From Williamsia sterculiae (GTDB taxonomy: Bacteria; Actinomycetota; Actinomycetes; Mycobacteriales; Mycobacteriaceae), in contig NZ_FTNT01000007.1 of the NCBI RefSeq assembly GCF_900156495.1, positions 124,001 to 188,000 on the forward strand: DNA of 64,000 nt. Reading direction: 5' to 3'. Under the pieces are notes generated by a model. It ran no database searches. It was not told where the DNA came from and saw only the letters and a list, made by a program, of their open reading frames with translations. Positions 1-8,835 of the stretch are shown here, one piece after another; positions within the stretch are counted from its first letter, which is position 1; each line of letters starts with the position of its first letter. The position numbers were made by a program, and so were the translations under genes.

Positions 1-449
1 TGCGCTGGGCCGGTCGTCGACAGCGTCTGTGGCGCAGCGTCATCCGGGAGTTGGAGATCGCCGAGGAGCTGACCGGGAACAACACCACGCTGACCCTGAC
101 CATGTGCGTGAACTACGGCGGCAGAGCCGAGATCGCCGATGCCGCACGGGCCATCGCCCGTCGGGTCGCCGCCGGTGAACTTAATCCGGAGAAGGTGACC
201 GAGCAGATGTTCGCCCGTCATCTCGACGAGCCGGACCTGCCCGACGTGGATCTGTTCCTCCGGCCGTCGGGCGAGCAGCGGCTGTCGAATTTCCTGCTCT
301 GGCAGTCGGCCTATGCGGAGATGGTCTACCAAGAGAAGCTGTTCCCCGACTTCGACCGTCGCGACCTGTGGGCGGCCTGTGTGGAGTACGCGTCGCGCGA
401 TCGCCGCTTCGGCGGCGTCACCTACCCCGAGGAGGTGCCGGGTGTCTGA
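1..449 (+). CDS. uppS: Isoprenyl (cis-prenyl) diphosphate synthase, C-terminal part
   Basis: Partial gene: the frame is open from base 3 and the N-terminal half lies outside the window. The family condenses isopentenyl diphosphate onto an allylic diphosphate to make the polyprenyl carrier lipid for peptidoglycan and arabinogalactan, at the inner face of the membrane. Two C-terminal signatures are visible: NYGGRAEI, and [15 protein letters not shown] (about bases 261-305), whose Arg and Ser bind the diphosphate of the incoming substrate. The stop codon overlaps the GTG of the next gene by 8 bases, so the two are probably co-translated. The order uppS, Rv2360c-like, zur, smtB, glyS matches M. 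tuberculosis. Whether the product is C50 or another length cannot be told from this part. Confidence 0.93.
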   Translation, partial: RWAGRRQRLWRSVIRELEIAEELTGNNTTLTLTMCVNYGGRAEIADAARAIARRVAAGELNPEKVTEQMFARHLDEPDLPDVDLFLRPSGEQRLSNFLLWQSAYAEMVYQEKLFPDFDRRDLWAACVEYASRDRRFGGVTYPEEVPGV

Positions 450-852
450 ACCGGAGGACGCGGCGACCGCGTTGATCAACCGGGCCGCCGACCTGCTGAC
501 CGACGTCGCGGAGGTGACCCGCGCCGCCGACGGATCGTTGACGCTGACCTACGACGGTACCCGCGCCGCGGTACGTGCGGTCACCCTCGCTCCCGGTCTC
601 GACGTGGTCTCGCTGACGCAGGTGCTGGCCTGGGATCTTCCCAACACCGACGAACTGCGCGCCGACATCGAACGTCTCGCCGGTGGCCTGAGTTTCGGTA
701 GCGTCAAACGCACGACGGCGACCGATGTCACCACGGACGTGTTGCAGCATTACAGTTTTCCGGCCGGTGGTCTCGACGACATCCCGCTGTTGACGGTGCT
801 CCACATGGTGCTGGCGTCGGGGTCGGAGATGGCCCGAGGGCTCACCGCCTGA
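442..852 (+). CDS. Conserved hypothetical protein downstream of uppS (Rv2360c position)
   Basis: A 136-residue protein. I chose the GTG at 442 because the frame then begins inside the uppS stop region (8-base overlap), a typical coupled arrangement; a longer reading from 313 would run deep into uppS. There is no signal peptide and no membrane segment. The composition is ordinary for a small soluble protein, acidic at the N-terminus, with alternating beta-like and helical stretches. In M. tuberculosis the gene in this place is Rv2360c, of similar length and unknown function. I cannot assign a biochemical role. The company of uppS only says that the two are likely transcribed together. Confidence 0.75.
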   Translation: MSEPEDAATALINRAADLLTDVAEVTRAADGSLTLTYDGTRAAVRAVTLAPGLDVVSLTQVLAWDLPNTDELRADIERLAGGLSFGSVKRTTATDVTTDVLQHYSFPAGGLDDIPLLTVLHMVLASGSEMARGLTA

Positions 853-946
853 GGCGATGGCGGAGTCGGACGCGTTCCCGCGACAGTCGTCGACTCCCGC
901 TACGTATGCGTTACGTCCGGCAGCGCAGAACCATCGCGGTGATCGA

Positions 947-1363
947 TCACACGCAGGCCGGGCATCGACCGAACACCTCGACGGTGTGGGTGACCTCGCT
1001 GAAGCCGAAGTCCTTGGCCACCTTGCCCGCCCATCGCTCCACCGGGTCGGCCTGCACCTCCACCGTGGCGCCGCAGAACCGGCAGACCAGGTGGTGATGG
1101 TGCCCGGTGGAGCAGTGGCGGTACTGCGACTCGCCGTTGTCGTTGCGTAAGACGTCCACCTGATCGGCGTCGGCCAACGCCTGCAGGTTCCGGTACACGG
1201 TGGTCAGACCGATGGAGTAGCCGGAGGTCCGCAGTTGCTCATGGATCTGCTGTGCGGATCGGAACTCGTCGCAGGCGGCGAGGGCCTCGGCGATCGCCAG
1301 CCGCTGTCGGGTGGAGCGGATCGCGGTGGCGGGTTGCAGGTCGCCCGACGACGCCCCGCTCAC
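947..1363 (-). CDS. zur: Zinc uptake regulator Zur (FurB), Fur family
   Basis: A 138-residue Fur-family repressor that, with zinc bound, shuts off zinc uptake and alternative ribosomal protein genes in actinobacteria. The N-terminal winged helix (about residues 15-80) contains TTVYRNLQAL, the recognition-helix region of Fur proteins. The dimerisation part carries the metal sites: a His run at 88-91 and His126, plus two CxxC pairs at Cys94/Cys97 and Cys134/Cys137 for structural zinc. The GTG start overlaps the smtB stop by 4 bases (GTGA), so it is translated from the smtB message, the same operon as in mycobacteria. The adjacent smtB and the zinc-regulator context favour Zur over Fur or PerR. 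Confidence 0.92.
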   Translation of the reverse strand: MSGASSGDLQPATAIRSTRQRLAIAEALAACDEFRSAQQIHEQLRTSGYSIGLTTVYRNLQALADADQVDVLRNDNGESQYRHCSTGHHHHLVCRFCGATVEVQADPVERWAGKVAKDFGFSEVTHTVEVFGRCPACV

Positions 1364-1782
1364 GCGACCTCACCACTCGTCGAGACCTGACCGCCATGCG
1401 GCCGCTCGCGTTCCGCCGCCGTCCCGGTCTGTTCATTGCTGTGCACGATGGCATCGGTGACGATGTGGGCGAGGTGGTCGTCGACCAGTCGGTAGAGGAT
1501 CTCCCTGCCGTTGCGCCGACCCTCCACCACGCCCGCCGACTTCAGCACCCGCAGGTGTTGGCTGATCAGCGGCTGCGGCAGCCCCAGGGTGCCGACCAGC
1601 TCGTGGACGCATTGCGCGCGCTCCTGCAGTTCGACGACGATCGCGATCCTCACCGGCGCGGCGAGGGCGCGCAACAGTTCCCCCGCGGCCCCGTACCGTG
1701 CACCCGGATCGACGTCGGCGGGGGGTGTGACCGCGCCCGTTTCGGTGCTCGACCGTCGGCTCACATGCGACTGCTGGGTCAC
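1360..1782 (-). CDS. smtB: ArsR/SmtB-family zinc-responsive repressor
   Basis: A 140-residue winged-helix repressor. I chose the GTG at 1782, not the longer frame from 1836, because GGAGGAG lies just upstream of it and the length then fits the family. The DNA-binding region includes QPLISQHLRVLKSAGVV (about residues 70-86). Near the C-terminus, Asp101, His103, His114 and Glu117 reproduce the DxHx10Hx2E metal site of helix alpha-5 that defines zinc-sensing SmtB proteins. SmtB proteins leave DNA when zinc binds, so zinc would raise Zur levels from this operon. It is first in the smtB-zur operon and divergent from glyS; the gap holds candidate operators. Confidence 0.9.
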   Translation of the reverse strand: MTQQSHVSRRSSTETGAVTPPADVDPGARYGAAGELLRALAAPVRIAIVVELQERAQCVHELVGTLGLPQPLISQHLRVLKSAGVVEGRRNGREILYRLVDDHLAHIVTDAIVHSNEQTGTAAERERPHGGQVSTSGEVA

Positions 1783-1854
1783 GGCTCTCCTCCGTTCGCG
1801 GCCCACGAGATCACCGATCGCCGGGATCTCGAACACCGATCACACGTCAATTTA

Positions 1855-1870
1855 TCAGGAATCATTTTCA
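1855..1870 (-). promoter_or_regulatory. Zur-box-like sequence upstream of smtB-zur
   Basis: Read on the minus strand this is TGAAAATGATTCCTGA. Its first 11 bases match the actinobacterial Zur box consensus as I know it (TGAAAATGATTTTCA), while the right arm is degraded. It sits 73-88 bases upstream of the chosen smtB start and in front of the divergent glyS gene. Function is inferred from sequence only. Confidence 0.45.
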
Positions 1871-1880
1871 TATGCATGAA
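1867..1880. promoter_or_regulatory. SmtB-type inverted repeat
   Basis: TTCATATGCATGAA is an inverted repeat with perfect 5-base arms (TTCAT/ATGAA). It resembles the AT-rich palindromes bound by ArsR/SmtB repressors and overlaps the Zur-box-like element by four bases. Its place upstream of smtB suggests autoregulation. This is an inference from position and symmetry. Confidence 0.45.
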
Positions 1881-2005
1881 CCGGCATGTCAACCTGTCCA
1901 CCGCCGGTCGGCGCCGCCACTGCCCCCGTTACGCTGTACGGGTACCTGAAGTGGCCGTCAGAGATCCCCGTATCTCGTGCACAGTTGTCGGAGTGGAAGT
2001 TCATC

Positions 2006-3394
2006 GTGGCCGGTAAGTCCAACCAAGTCGAAGCCGTCGTCAACCTCGCCAAGCGGCGGGGTCTGGTCTTCCCCGCCGGCGAGATCTACGGCGGAACCCG
2101 TTCGGCCTGGGACTACGGTCCACTCGGCGTGGAGCTGAAGGAGAACATCAAGCGTCAGTGGTGGCGCAGCATGGTCACCTCTCGCGACGACGTGGTGGGT
2201 CTGGACTCCTCGGTGATCCTCCCGCGTCGCGTGTGGGAGGCGTCGGGCCATGTCGAGGTGTTCACCGACCCGCTGGTGGAGTCGCTGCACACGCACAAAC
2301 GCTATCGCGCCGACCATCTCATCGAGGCCTACGAGGCCAAGCACGGACACCCGCCGGAGAACGGCCTTGCCGACATCAACGACCCCGACACCGGTCAGCC
2401 CGGCAACTGGACCGAACCCAAGGCGTTCAGCGGCCTGATGAAGACGTACCTCGGACCGGTCGACGACGACGAGGGCCTGCACTACCTACGTCCGGAGACC
2501 GCGCAGGGCATCTTCGTCAACTTCAAGAACGTGATGAACACCGCCCGCAAGAAGCCGCCGTTCGGTATCGCGCAGATCGGCAAGAGCTTCCGCAACGAGA
2601 TCACCCCGGGCAACTTCATCTTCCGTACCCGGGAGTTCGAGCAGATGGAGATGGAGTTCTTCGTCAAACCGGGCGACGACGAGCAGTGGCATCAGTACTG
2701 GATCGATCGACGCTTCGGCTGGTACACCGACCTCGGCATCGATCCCGACAACCTGCGTCTCTACGAGCACGCGCAGGAGAAGCTCTCCCACTACTCCAAG
2801 CGCACCGTCGATGTGGAATACAAGTTCGGCTTCTCCGGTAATCCGTGGGGCGAACTCGAGGGTGTGGCCAACCGTACCGACTTCGACCTATCCACCCACG
2901 CGAAGCACTCCGGCGAGGATCTGTCCTTCTTCGACCAGGCATCGGGGGAGCGGTACACGCCGTACGTCATCGAGCCGGCGGCCGGCCTGACCCGGTCGGT
3001 CATGGCGTTCCTGTGCGATGCGCTCACCGAGGAGGAGGTGCCGAACACCAAGGGTGGTACCGACACCCGCACTGTCCTGCGTCTCGATCGCCGACTTGCC
3101 CCGGTCAAGGTCGCGGTGCTGCCGTTGTCGCGCAACGAGCAGCTGTCGCCCAGGGCCAAGGACCTGGCCACCGAGCTGCGCCGCAACTGGAACGTCGACT
3201 TCGACGACGCGCAGGGTATCGGCAAACGCTACCGGCGCCAGGACGAAATCGGTACCCCGTTCTGTGTGACCGTGGACTTCGACACCCTCGATGACCATGC
3301 GGTCACCGTGCGTGAACGCGACACCATGGATCAGGAGCGGGTGGCCTTGGACAAGGTGACCGAGTACCTCGCGGGCAAGTTGATCGGCTGCTGA
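2006..3394 (+). CDS. glyS: Glycyl-tRNA synthetase (class II, dimeric type)
   Basis: A 462-residue cytosolic enzyme that charges tRNA-Gly. The GTG at 2006 is chosen because the protein then begins shortly before the family's conserved [20 protein letters not shown] and matches the roughly 463-residue mycobacterial enzyme; the frame is open 120 bases further upstream but that part overlaps the smtB promoter region. Class II signatures are clear: [20 protein letters not shown] (motif 2, including the ATP-binding Arg) and the motif 3 region [12 protein letters not shown]. The C-terminal anticodon-binding domain includes [13 protein letters not shown]. It is a single-chain alpha2-type enzyme, as in mycobacteria. 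It is divergent from smtB-zur, as in M. tuberculosis. Confidence 0.97.
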   Translation: MAGKSNQVEAVVNLAKRRGLVFPAGEIYGGTRSAWDYGPLGVELKENIKRQWWRSMVTSRDDVVGLDSSVILPRRVWEASGHVEVFTDPLVESLHTHKRYRADHLIEAYEAKHGHPPENGLADINDPDTGQPGNWTEPKAFSGLMKTYLGPVDDDEGLHYLRPETAQGIFVNFKNVMNTARKKPPFGIAQIGKSFRNEITPGNFIFRTREFEQMEMEFFVKPGDDEQWHQYWIDRRFGWYTDLGIDPDNLRLYEHAQEKLSHYSKRTVDVEYKFGFSGNPWGELEGVANRTDFDLSTHAKHSGEDLSFFDQASGERYTPYVIEPAAGLTRSVMAFLCDALTEEEVPNTKGGTDTRTVLRLDRRLAPVKVAVLPLSRNEQLSPRAKDLATELRRNWNVDFDDAQGIGKRYRRQDEIGTPFCVTVDFDTLDDHAVTVRERDTMDQERVALDKVTEYLAGKLIGC

Positions 3395-3519
3395 CCTCGC
3401 GCGCGAAGGGCGGTGGCTCGGATCGTCTGAGCAGGGCTGATCTGTCATAGTTGAGGTCCGACGACCAGGTACGCGGGCACGGGGCCCGGTGGATGTTCCG
3501 GTCGGTCAGAGAGTGAGAT

Positions 3520-3996
3520 GTGGCTGTGGCTGTGAGTGGAAAAGTCGTCCATTACGACGCGAACCGTGGATTCGGCTTCCTGGCACCGGAATCGGGCGGT
3601 GCCGACGTGTTCCTGCACATCAACGACATCGACATCGACGAGTCGCTGTTGCGGCCGGGTGCGCAGGTGGAGTTCGACGTCGAGGAGACCGACCGCGGTG
3701 CCAAGGCCGTCAACGTCGAGGTGACCGGTGAGGCGCCGGGCGAGTCGGCTCCGCCGTCCCGCCCCCGCCGCGACTCGCGCGATTCCCACGACCACGGTTC
3801 GCGCAAGCCCCAGCGAGGCCACCACGGTGGCGGCCGACCCGTCGAGGGTGCGCTCGACGTGGGGGAGTTCACCGAGGAACTGACCGAGTTGTTGCTGGAT
3901 TCGTCGGGTGCGCTGACCGCCGATCAGATCATCGCCATCCGTCAACGTGTCACCGACTTCGCCGTCGGTCGCGGGTGGGTGCTTGACCGAGCGTGA
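3520..3996 (+). CDS. Cold-shock-domain protein with C-terminal extension
   Basis: A 158-residue protein. Residues about 5-70 form a cold-shock domain, with RNP1-like NRGFGFLAP and RNP2-like VFLHIND, so it should bind single-stranded RNA or DNA. A charged, Pro/Arg/His-rich linker (about 75-105) leads to a helical tail of about 50 residues ending in the stop at 3994-3996. Such two-part cold-shock proteins are common in mycobacteria (about 135 residues). The start is uncertain: GTG at 3520, 3526 or 3532 would all work. It lies just upstream of dgt with almost no gap. Role in cold or stress adaptation is inferred from the domain only. Confidence 0.88.
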   Translation: MAVAVSGKVVHYDANRGFGFLAPESGGADVFLHINDIDIDESLLRPGAQVEFDVEETDRGAKAVNVEVTGEAPGESAPPSRPRRDSRDSHDHGSRKPQRGHHGGGRPVEGALDVGEFTEELTELLLDSSGALTADQIIAIRQRVTDFAVGRGWVLDRA

Positions 3997-4000
3997 GCCG

Positions 4001-5287
4001 GTGATCGCGACCGCCGCGACGGTGAGCGATTACGACAGCCACGACACCGAGCGACGGATACCGGAGGGCAGCAAGGTCGCGAGCCTTCCGGGTACCCGCA
4101 ACGAACACCGCACCGAGTTCGCCAGGGACCGCGCTCGGGTTCTGCACTCGGCCGCGTTGCGCCGGCTCGCCGACAAGACGCAGGTGGTGGGGCCGAAACA
4201 GGGTGACACCCCCCGGACCCGGCTGACCCATTCGTTGGAGGTGGGTCAGATCGGGCGGGGGATCGCCGTCGGCATCGGATGTGACCCCGACCTCGTGGAG
4301 TTGGCCGGTCTCGCCCACGACATCGGCCATCCCCCCTACGGCCACAACGGCGAACGCGCACTCGACGAGGTCGCGTCCGCCCACGGTGGTTTCGAGGGCA
4401 ACGCCCAGAATCTACGGATCCTCACCCGGTTGGAACCGAAACTGCTCGACTCCGCCGGGGTCAGCGTGGGCCTGAACCTGACCAGGGCTTCGCTCGACGC
4501 CACCATCAAGTACCCGTGGGTCCGCGCGGAGCCGGGAACCAAATTCGGTGCATACGAGGATGACTCGCAGGTGCTCGGGTGGATCCGCGACGGTGCGATC
4601 GGCACCCGGTGCAGCCTGGAGGCACAGGTCATGGACTGGTCCGACGACGTCGCCTACTCCGTACACGATGTGGAGGACGGGGTGATGGCCGGTCGCATCG
4701 ATCTGCGATCGCTCGGTGACGACACCGAACAGCGTGAACTCGCCGCCATCGGTGTCCGGGAGTTCGTCGGACTCGACGCCGACGCGTTGACCGAGGCCGC
4801 GCGTCGACTCTCGGCGATGGAGATCGTCCGCGACGTGCGCGACTACGACGGCACCCTGACCAGTCTGGTCGCGTTGAAACGACTCACCAGCGAGTTGGTC
4901 GGACGATTCGCTTCGGCGGCCATCACCAGCACCCGAGAGGCAGTGGGCAACCGACAGGTGAACCGGTATTCGGCCGAGCTCGCGGTGCCGCCGCTGGTCG
5001 CCGCGGAGGTCGCCGTGTTGAAGACGTTGGCGTTGCGGTTCATCTTCTCCGACACCCGCCACAAAGCTCACCAACAGCGTCAGCGCGATCGCATCCACCG
5101 GGTCGCCCGCTGGCTGTGGCACGCCGCACCCGGCGGCCTGGATCCGCTGCTGGTCCCGGCCTGGGAGAACGCCGTCGACGAGAGTGCCGCGATGCGGGTC
5201 ATCGTCGACCAGATCGCCTCGATGACCGAGAGTCGACTCGAGGCCACCGACAAGCAGAACTCGGGCGCCCAGGCCCACCTGGGCTGA
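4001..5287 (+). CDS. dgt: Deoxyguanosinetriphosphate triphosphohydrolase-like protein (HD domain)
   Basis: A 428-residue HD-domain hydrolase that releases triphosphate from dNTPs and so helps balance the dNTP pool. The metal site is visible: His77 in RLTHSLEV and the His106-Asp107 pair in [15 protein letters not shown], followed by [14 protein letters not shown] in the second half. I chose GTG 4001, four bases after the upstream stop; a TTG at 3983 that overlaps the cold-shock gene is an alternative. It precedes dnaG, the same pairing as in M. tuberculosis, which links nucleotide supply with replication priming. Confidence 0.93.
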   Translation: MIATAATVSDYDSHDTERRIPEGSKVASLPGTRNEHRTEFARDRARVLHSAALRRLADKTQVVGPKQGDTPRTRLTHSLEVGQIGRGIAVGIGCDPDLVELAGLAHDIGHPPYGHNGERALDEVASAHGGFEGNAQNLRILTRLEPKLLDSAGVSVGLNLTRASLDATIKYPWVRAEPGTKFGAYEDDSQVLGWIRDGAIGTRCSLEAQVMDWSDDVAYSVHDVEDGVMAGRIDLRSLGDDTEQRELAAIGVREFVGLDADALTEAARRLSAMEIVRDVRDYDGTLTSLVALKRLTSELVGRFASAAITSTREAVGNRQVNRYSAELAVPPLVAAEVAVLKTLALRFIFSDTRHKAHQQRQRDRIHRVARWLWHAAPGGLDPLLVPAWENAVDESAAMRVIVDQIASMTESRLEATDKQNSGAQAHLG

Positions 5288-5344
5288 CGGACGCGATCCG
5301 GGCGAAACCGTTCCCACCGGGCGGGCGTCGTCGGATGGGGCGCC

Positions 5345-5350
5345 TAGACT
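5345..5350 (+). promoter_or_regulatory. -10 hexamer TAGACT for a leaderless dnaG transcript
   Basis: TAGACT is followed after six bases by the GTG of dnaG, leaving no room for a ribosome binding site. This is the spacing of leaderless promoters in mycobacteria and relatives. No start site is shown by sequence alone. Confidence 0.55.
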
Positions 5351-5356
5351 GGACCC

Positions 5357-7234
5357 GTGCCAGGCCGAATTCCCGATCGCGACATCGCCGCGATCCGTGA
5401 ACGCGCGCGCATCGAAGACGTGGTCGGTGACTACGTCGCGTTGCGCCGGGCCGGCGCGGACAGCATGAAAGGACTCTGCCCGTTCCACGACGAGAAGAGC
5501 CCGTCGTTCCACGTCCGACCCAACCACGGTCACTTCCACTGCTTCGGGTGCGGCGAGGGCGGTGATGTGTTCACCTTCCTGCAGAAGCAGGAACACGTCA
5601 GCTTCGTCGAGGCCGTCGAGCAGCTGGCCGACCGCGTGGGTTACCAGATCAGTTACGAGGGCGGCGGCACCAGCGTGGCTCGCGATCGGGGGACCCGGGC
5701 CCGGTTGGTCGCGGCGAACGCCGCGGCGCAGAAGTTCTACGCCGAACAACTCGGCAGGCCCGACGCGCAGGCCGCCCGTACCTACCTGACCGAACGCGAC
5801 TTCGACGCCACCATCGCGGAGAAGTTCGGATGCGGTTACGCCCCGGCGGGGTGGGACACGATGACCAAGGCGCTGCTGAGCAAAGGCTTCGAGTTCTCCG
5901 AACTCGAGGCGGCCGGATTGTCCAAACAGGGGCAGCGCGGACCCATCGACCGCTTCCACCGTCGCCTGCTGTGGCCGATCAGGAACCTCGCCGGTGACGT
6001 CATTGGCTTCGGTGCCCGTAAGTTGTTCGACGACGACAAGCTGGGCAAGTACATGAACACGCCCGAGACCATGCTCTACAAGAAGTCTCAGGTGTTGTTC
6101 GGACTCGACCACGCGAAGAAGAACATCGCCAAGGGCCATCAGGTGGTGGTGGTGGAGGGGTACACCGACGTGATGGCCATGCATCAGGCAGGCGTCACCA
6201 CCGCGGTCGCGTCCTGTGGCACGGCGTTCGGTGAGGATCACCTCGCCTTGTTGCGCAGGTTGATGATCGATGACGACTACTTCAAGGGCGAGTTCATCTA
6301 CACCTTCGACGGGGATGAGGCCGGCCAGGCCGCTGCCCTCAAGGCATTCGAGGGTGATCAGAAGGTGGCCGCCCAGACCTACGTCACGGTCGCACCGGCG
6401 GGGATGGACCCGTGCGAGCTACGTCAGGCCAGTGGTGACGCCGCGTTGCGCGAGCTGGTGGCCCGCCGGATACCCCTGTTCGAGTTCGCGATCCAGGCCG
6501 AGTTGCGCGGTTTCGACCTCGACGTGGAGGAGCAGCGCGTGGAGGCGTTGCGACGCACGGTGCCGATGATCGCGTCGATGAAGGACACCGCACTGCGCGA
6601 CCAGTACGCGGTCAAGCTGGCCGACAGGTGGGTGGGCTGGCACGACATCTCGCAGGTGGTCAACCGCGTGCGCGAGGAAGCGGTACGCGGTGGCCGGCAG
6701 CGTCGTCCCGCCAGGACCAGTATCTCGAAGTCGCCCGGGCTGCCCGCGCCCAGGGATCCGCGACTGTGGCCTCAGCGTGAGGCGCTCAAGGCCGCGTTGC
6801 AGTGTCCCGCCATCGCCGGCAGTGTGTTCGATTCGCTTCCGGTGGAATGTTTCTCGGAACCCGCCTATGCGGCCGTCCAGCGGGCGATCGTGGCCGCTGG
6901 TGGCACCGCATCCGGTCTCGGTGGCGGCGAATGGGTGGGTGTGGTCCGCCAGGGGTTGGACGACGAGGTGTTGGCCTCTCTCGTCACCGAGCTGGCAGTG
7001 GAACCGATGTCGGTGAGCGACAACATGATCCCGCGTTATATCGGAAGCGTGCTGGCCCGGTTGCAGGAGGTCTGGGTGGGCAGCCAGATCGCCGACATCA
7101 AATCACGGTTACGGCGGATGGCGCCCTCGGACGATCCCGAGGCGTACAACGCGTTGTTCGGCGATCTGGTGGCGCTCGAGTCGTACCGACGCAGCCTGCT
7201 CGAACAGGCGGTGGCCTCGTCCGAAGCCGGATGA
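5357..7234 (+). CDS. dnaG: DNA primase
   Basis: A 625-residue primase that makes RNA primers for DNA replication at the fork with the replicative helicase. Domains in order: a CHC2 zinc finger (Cys41, His44, Cys62, Cys65 in CPFHDEKS and HCFGCGEGG), the catalytic core with the TOPRIM segment VVVVEGYTDVMAMHQAG near residue 265 and the metal-binding TFDGDEAGQAAA further on, a basic linker near residue 450 (RQRRPARTS), and a C-terminal helicase-binding domain. Length is normal for the family. The GTG start is preceded by a TAGACT hexamer, which suggests a leaderless message. Confidence 0.97.
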   Translation: MPGRIPDRDIAAIRERARIEDVVGDYVALRRAGADSMKGLCPFHDEKSPSFHVRPNHGHFHCFGCGEGGDVFTFLQKQEHVSFVEAVEQLADRVGYQISYEGGGTSVARDRGTRARLVAANAAAQKFYAEQLGRPDAQAARTYLTERDFDATIAEKFGCGYAPAGWDTMTKALLSKGFEFSELEAAGLSKQGQRGPIDRFHRRLLWPIRNLAGDVIGFGARKLFDDDKLGKYMNTPETMLYKKSQVLFGLDHAKKNIAKGHQVVVVEGYTDVMAMHQAGVTTAVASCGTAFGEDHLALLRRLMIDDDYFKGEFIYTFDGDEAGQAAALKAFEGDQKVAAQTYVTVAPAGMDPCELRQASGDAALRELVARRIPLFEFAIQAELRGFDLDVEEQRVEALRRTVPMIASMKDTALRDQYAVKLADRWVGWHDISQVVNRVREEAVRGGRQRRPARTSISKSPGLPAPRDPRLWPQREALKAALQCPAIAGSVFDSLPVECFSEPAYAAVQRAIVAAGGTASGLGGGEWVGVVRQGLDDEVLASLVTELAVEPMSVSDNMIPRYIGSVLARLQEVWVGSQIADIKSRLRRMAPSDDPEAYNALFGDLVALESYRRSLLEQAVASSEAG

Positions 7235-7347
7235 GATCACGGCGCCCTGAGTGCGGTCCGAGCAAGCGGCCCACGCCCGGCGGACAAGGCATACAGTCGT
7301 GACAGGGTCGCGAACGCGGCCCGCAACCTGACAGGAGAGGATCGACG

Positions 7348-7599
7348 ATGGCCATCGACGATGACGACATCACCACCTCCAGCAACGCCGGCGGTGAAGG
7401 TCCCGCTGACGGTGGTTCGAACCCGGGCGGACACGACGGCGGCGCCGACGGTACCGCCGATGCCGGTGAAGGTCCCGCCGACGGCGGCTCGAATCCGGAT
7501 GGTCACGACGGCGGTGCCGACGGTTCGGCGGGCGAGGGCCCTGCCGACGGTGGGTCGAACCCGGACGGTCACGACGGCGGCGCCGACGGCACCGCCTGA
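7348..7599 (+). CDS. Gly/Asp-rich three-repeat peptide, candidate substrate of the adjacent JmjC oxygenase
   Basis: An 83-residue acidic peptide with a good ribosome site (AGGAGAGG, about 10 bases before ATG). A 16-residue N-terminal part starting MAIDDDDITTSSNAGG leads into three copies of a 19-residue unit (residues 17-35, 41-59, 63-81) of the form EGPADGGSNPxGHDGGADG, joined by TADAG and SAG. Each unit has exactly one Asn and one His; the whole peptide has no Lys, Arg, Cys or aromatic residue. There is no signal peptide or membrane segment. It ends 27 bases before the JmjC gene and is probably in one operon with it and the ferredoxin-like gene. The architecture (short head, repeated core, oxygenase next door) resembles a modified-peptide precursor; a metal-binding repeat protein is the alternative. 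Function unknown. Confidence 0.85.
   Translation: MAIDDDDITTSSNAGGEGPADGGSNPGGHDGGADGTADAGEGPADGGSNPDGHDGGADGSAGEGPADGGSNPDGHDGGADGTA
7396..7590 (+). repeat. Three tandem in-frame repeats within the peptide gene
   Basis: Units of 57 bases at 7396-7452, 7468-7524 and 7534-7590 encode the 19-residue repeats. The second and third encode identical residues and the first differs at a single one (Gly for Asp). Linkers are 15 and 9 bases, so copy number can change without loss of frame. Confidence 0.9.
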
Positions 7600-7626
7600 C
7601 CGGTTCGGTGTGACGGAATATCGCTC

Positions 7627-8835
7627 ATGCTGAGTCGTTGTGTCGCCCTCTCCGTCGACGAGTTCGCGCGGGATCACTGGGGGCGTTCGCCGTTGCTCAG
7701 CACCGCGGATGTGCTACCCCGCGACTTCGTGGATCTGCTCTCGCCCGATGCGGTGGACGAGCTGATCGCGGAGCGCGGGGTGCGCACGCCGTTCATCCGC
7801 ATGGCCCGCGAGGGGTCCCTGCTCGATCGGTCGTGTTTCACCGGCAGCGCAGGTTTCGGCGCGGAGATGCCCGACCAGGTCGACTCGGCCAAAGTGCTCG
7901 CGGAATTCGCCGCGGGTGCCACCATCGTGTTGCAGGGATTGCACCGGTTGTGGCCTCCGGTCATCGATTTCGTCCGCGGTATGGTCGACGATGTCGGCCA
8001 CCCCGCCCAGACGAACGCCTACATCACCCCACCCAGTAATCGGGGGTTCGACCCCCACTACGACGTACACGATGTGTTCGTGCTGCAGGTGTCGGGTTCC
8101 AAACACTGGACGGTGCACTCGCCAGTGCACACCGATCCGCTAGCCGGGCAGCCGTGGACCGACCACCGCGAGGCGATCGCCGCGAGGGTTCGGGATACTC
8201 CCGTCATCGACACGGTGCTGAGGCCCGGTGACGCGCTGTATCTGCCGCGTGGCTGGATTCACTCGGCGCAGGCACTCGGTGACACCTCCATACATCTCAC
8301 GGTAGGGGTGGCGCCGCTCACCCGCTACGACGTGGTGCGCAACCTACTCGACGAACTCGCCGGAACCGATGCGCTGCGAGCATCGCTACCGATGGGCCTG
8401 GACTTCACCCGCACCGACGACGTGGTCGCCGAGTCGGACAAGACGCTCAGCATGGTGATCGCGGCGCTGCAGGATGCGCCGCCGGAGCTGGTCGCCGCCG
8501 CGTCGGCGGCCCTCGGGACGACATTCACGACGAGAACCCGGCCGATCGCGGTGCGACCGTTGCGGTCTCTCGATCTGTTGACGGGTCTGGCCGTGGACAC
8601 GCGGCTGCAATTACGGCACGGGCTCATCGCCCGGGTGGCGGGGGCACATCTGCATCTAACCGACCGGACCATCGCTTTCCCTGCGCAGTGCGCAGACGCG
8701 ATCGCGGCCGTGGTCACCGGTGGTCTGGTGAGCGCCGACTCGTTACCGGGACTCGACAGCGCCGACTCGCTGGTGGTGCTGCGTCGACTGATTCGGGAGG
8801 GTGTCGTCGTCGAGGGAACCTCGGACGACGGGTGA
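7627..8835 (+). CDS. JmjC / cupin-4 domain Fe(II), 2-oxoglutarate-dependent oxygenase
   Basis: A 402-residue protein of the ribosomal-oxygenase-like cupin-4 group (relatives: YcfD/RoxA, MINA53, NO66), which hydroxylate a side chain of a protein. The jelly-roll core spans about residues 95-235. The iron triad is His144-x-Asp146 in GFDPHYDVHDVFVLQVSG and His212 in PRGWIHSAQALG; Lys159 (GSKHW) is the likely 2-oxoglutarate contact. A C-terminal winged-helix-like part of about 150 residues follows, as in YcfD relatives. It follows the repeat peptide by 27 bases and overlaps the next gene by 4. YcfD acts on Arg of ribosomal protein L16, but the neighbouring peptide has no Arg, so His, Asn or Asp would be the target if that peptide is the substrate. 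Substrate assignment is inference. Confidence 0.85.
   Translation: MLSRCVALSVDEFARDHWGRSPLLSTADVLPRDFVDLLSPDAVDELIAERGVRTPFIRMAREGSLLDRSCFTGSAGFGAEMPDQVDSAKVLAEFAAGATIVLQGLHRLWPPVIDFVRGMVDDVGHPAQTNAYITPPSNRGFDPHYDVHDVFVLQVSGSKHWTVHSPVHTDPLAGQPWTDHREAIAARVRDTPVIDTVLRPGDALYLPRGWIHSAQALGDTSIHLTVGVAPLTRYDVVRNLLDELAGTDALRASLPMGLDFTRTDDVVAESDKTLSMVIAALQDAPPELVAAASAALGTTFTTRTRPIAVRPLRSLDLLTGLAVDTRLQLRHGLIARVAGAHLHLTDRTIAFPAQCADAIAAVVTGGLVSADSLPGLDSADSLVVLRRLIREGVVVEGTSDDG

Noticed and set aside
7396-7590. Possible CRISPR array from tandem repeats
   Set aside because: The repeats are in frame inside a protein gene, differ slightly, and the 'spacers' are short fixed linkers; no cas gene is near.
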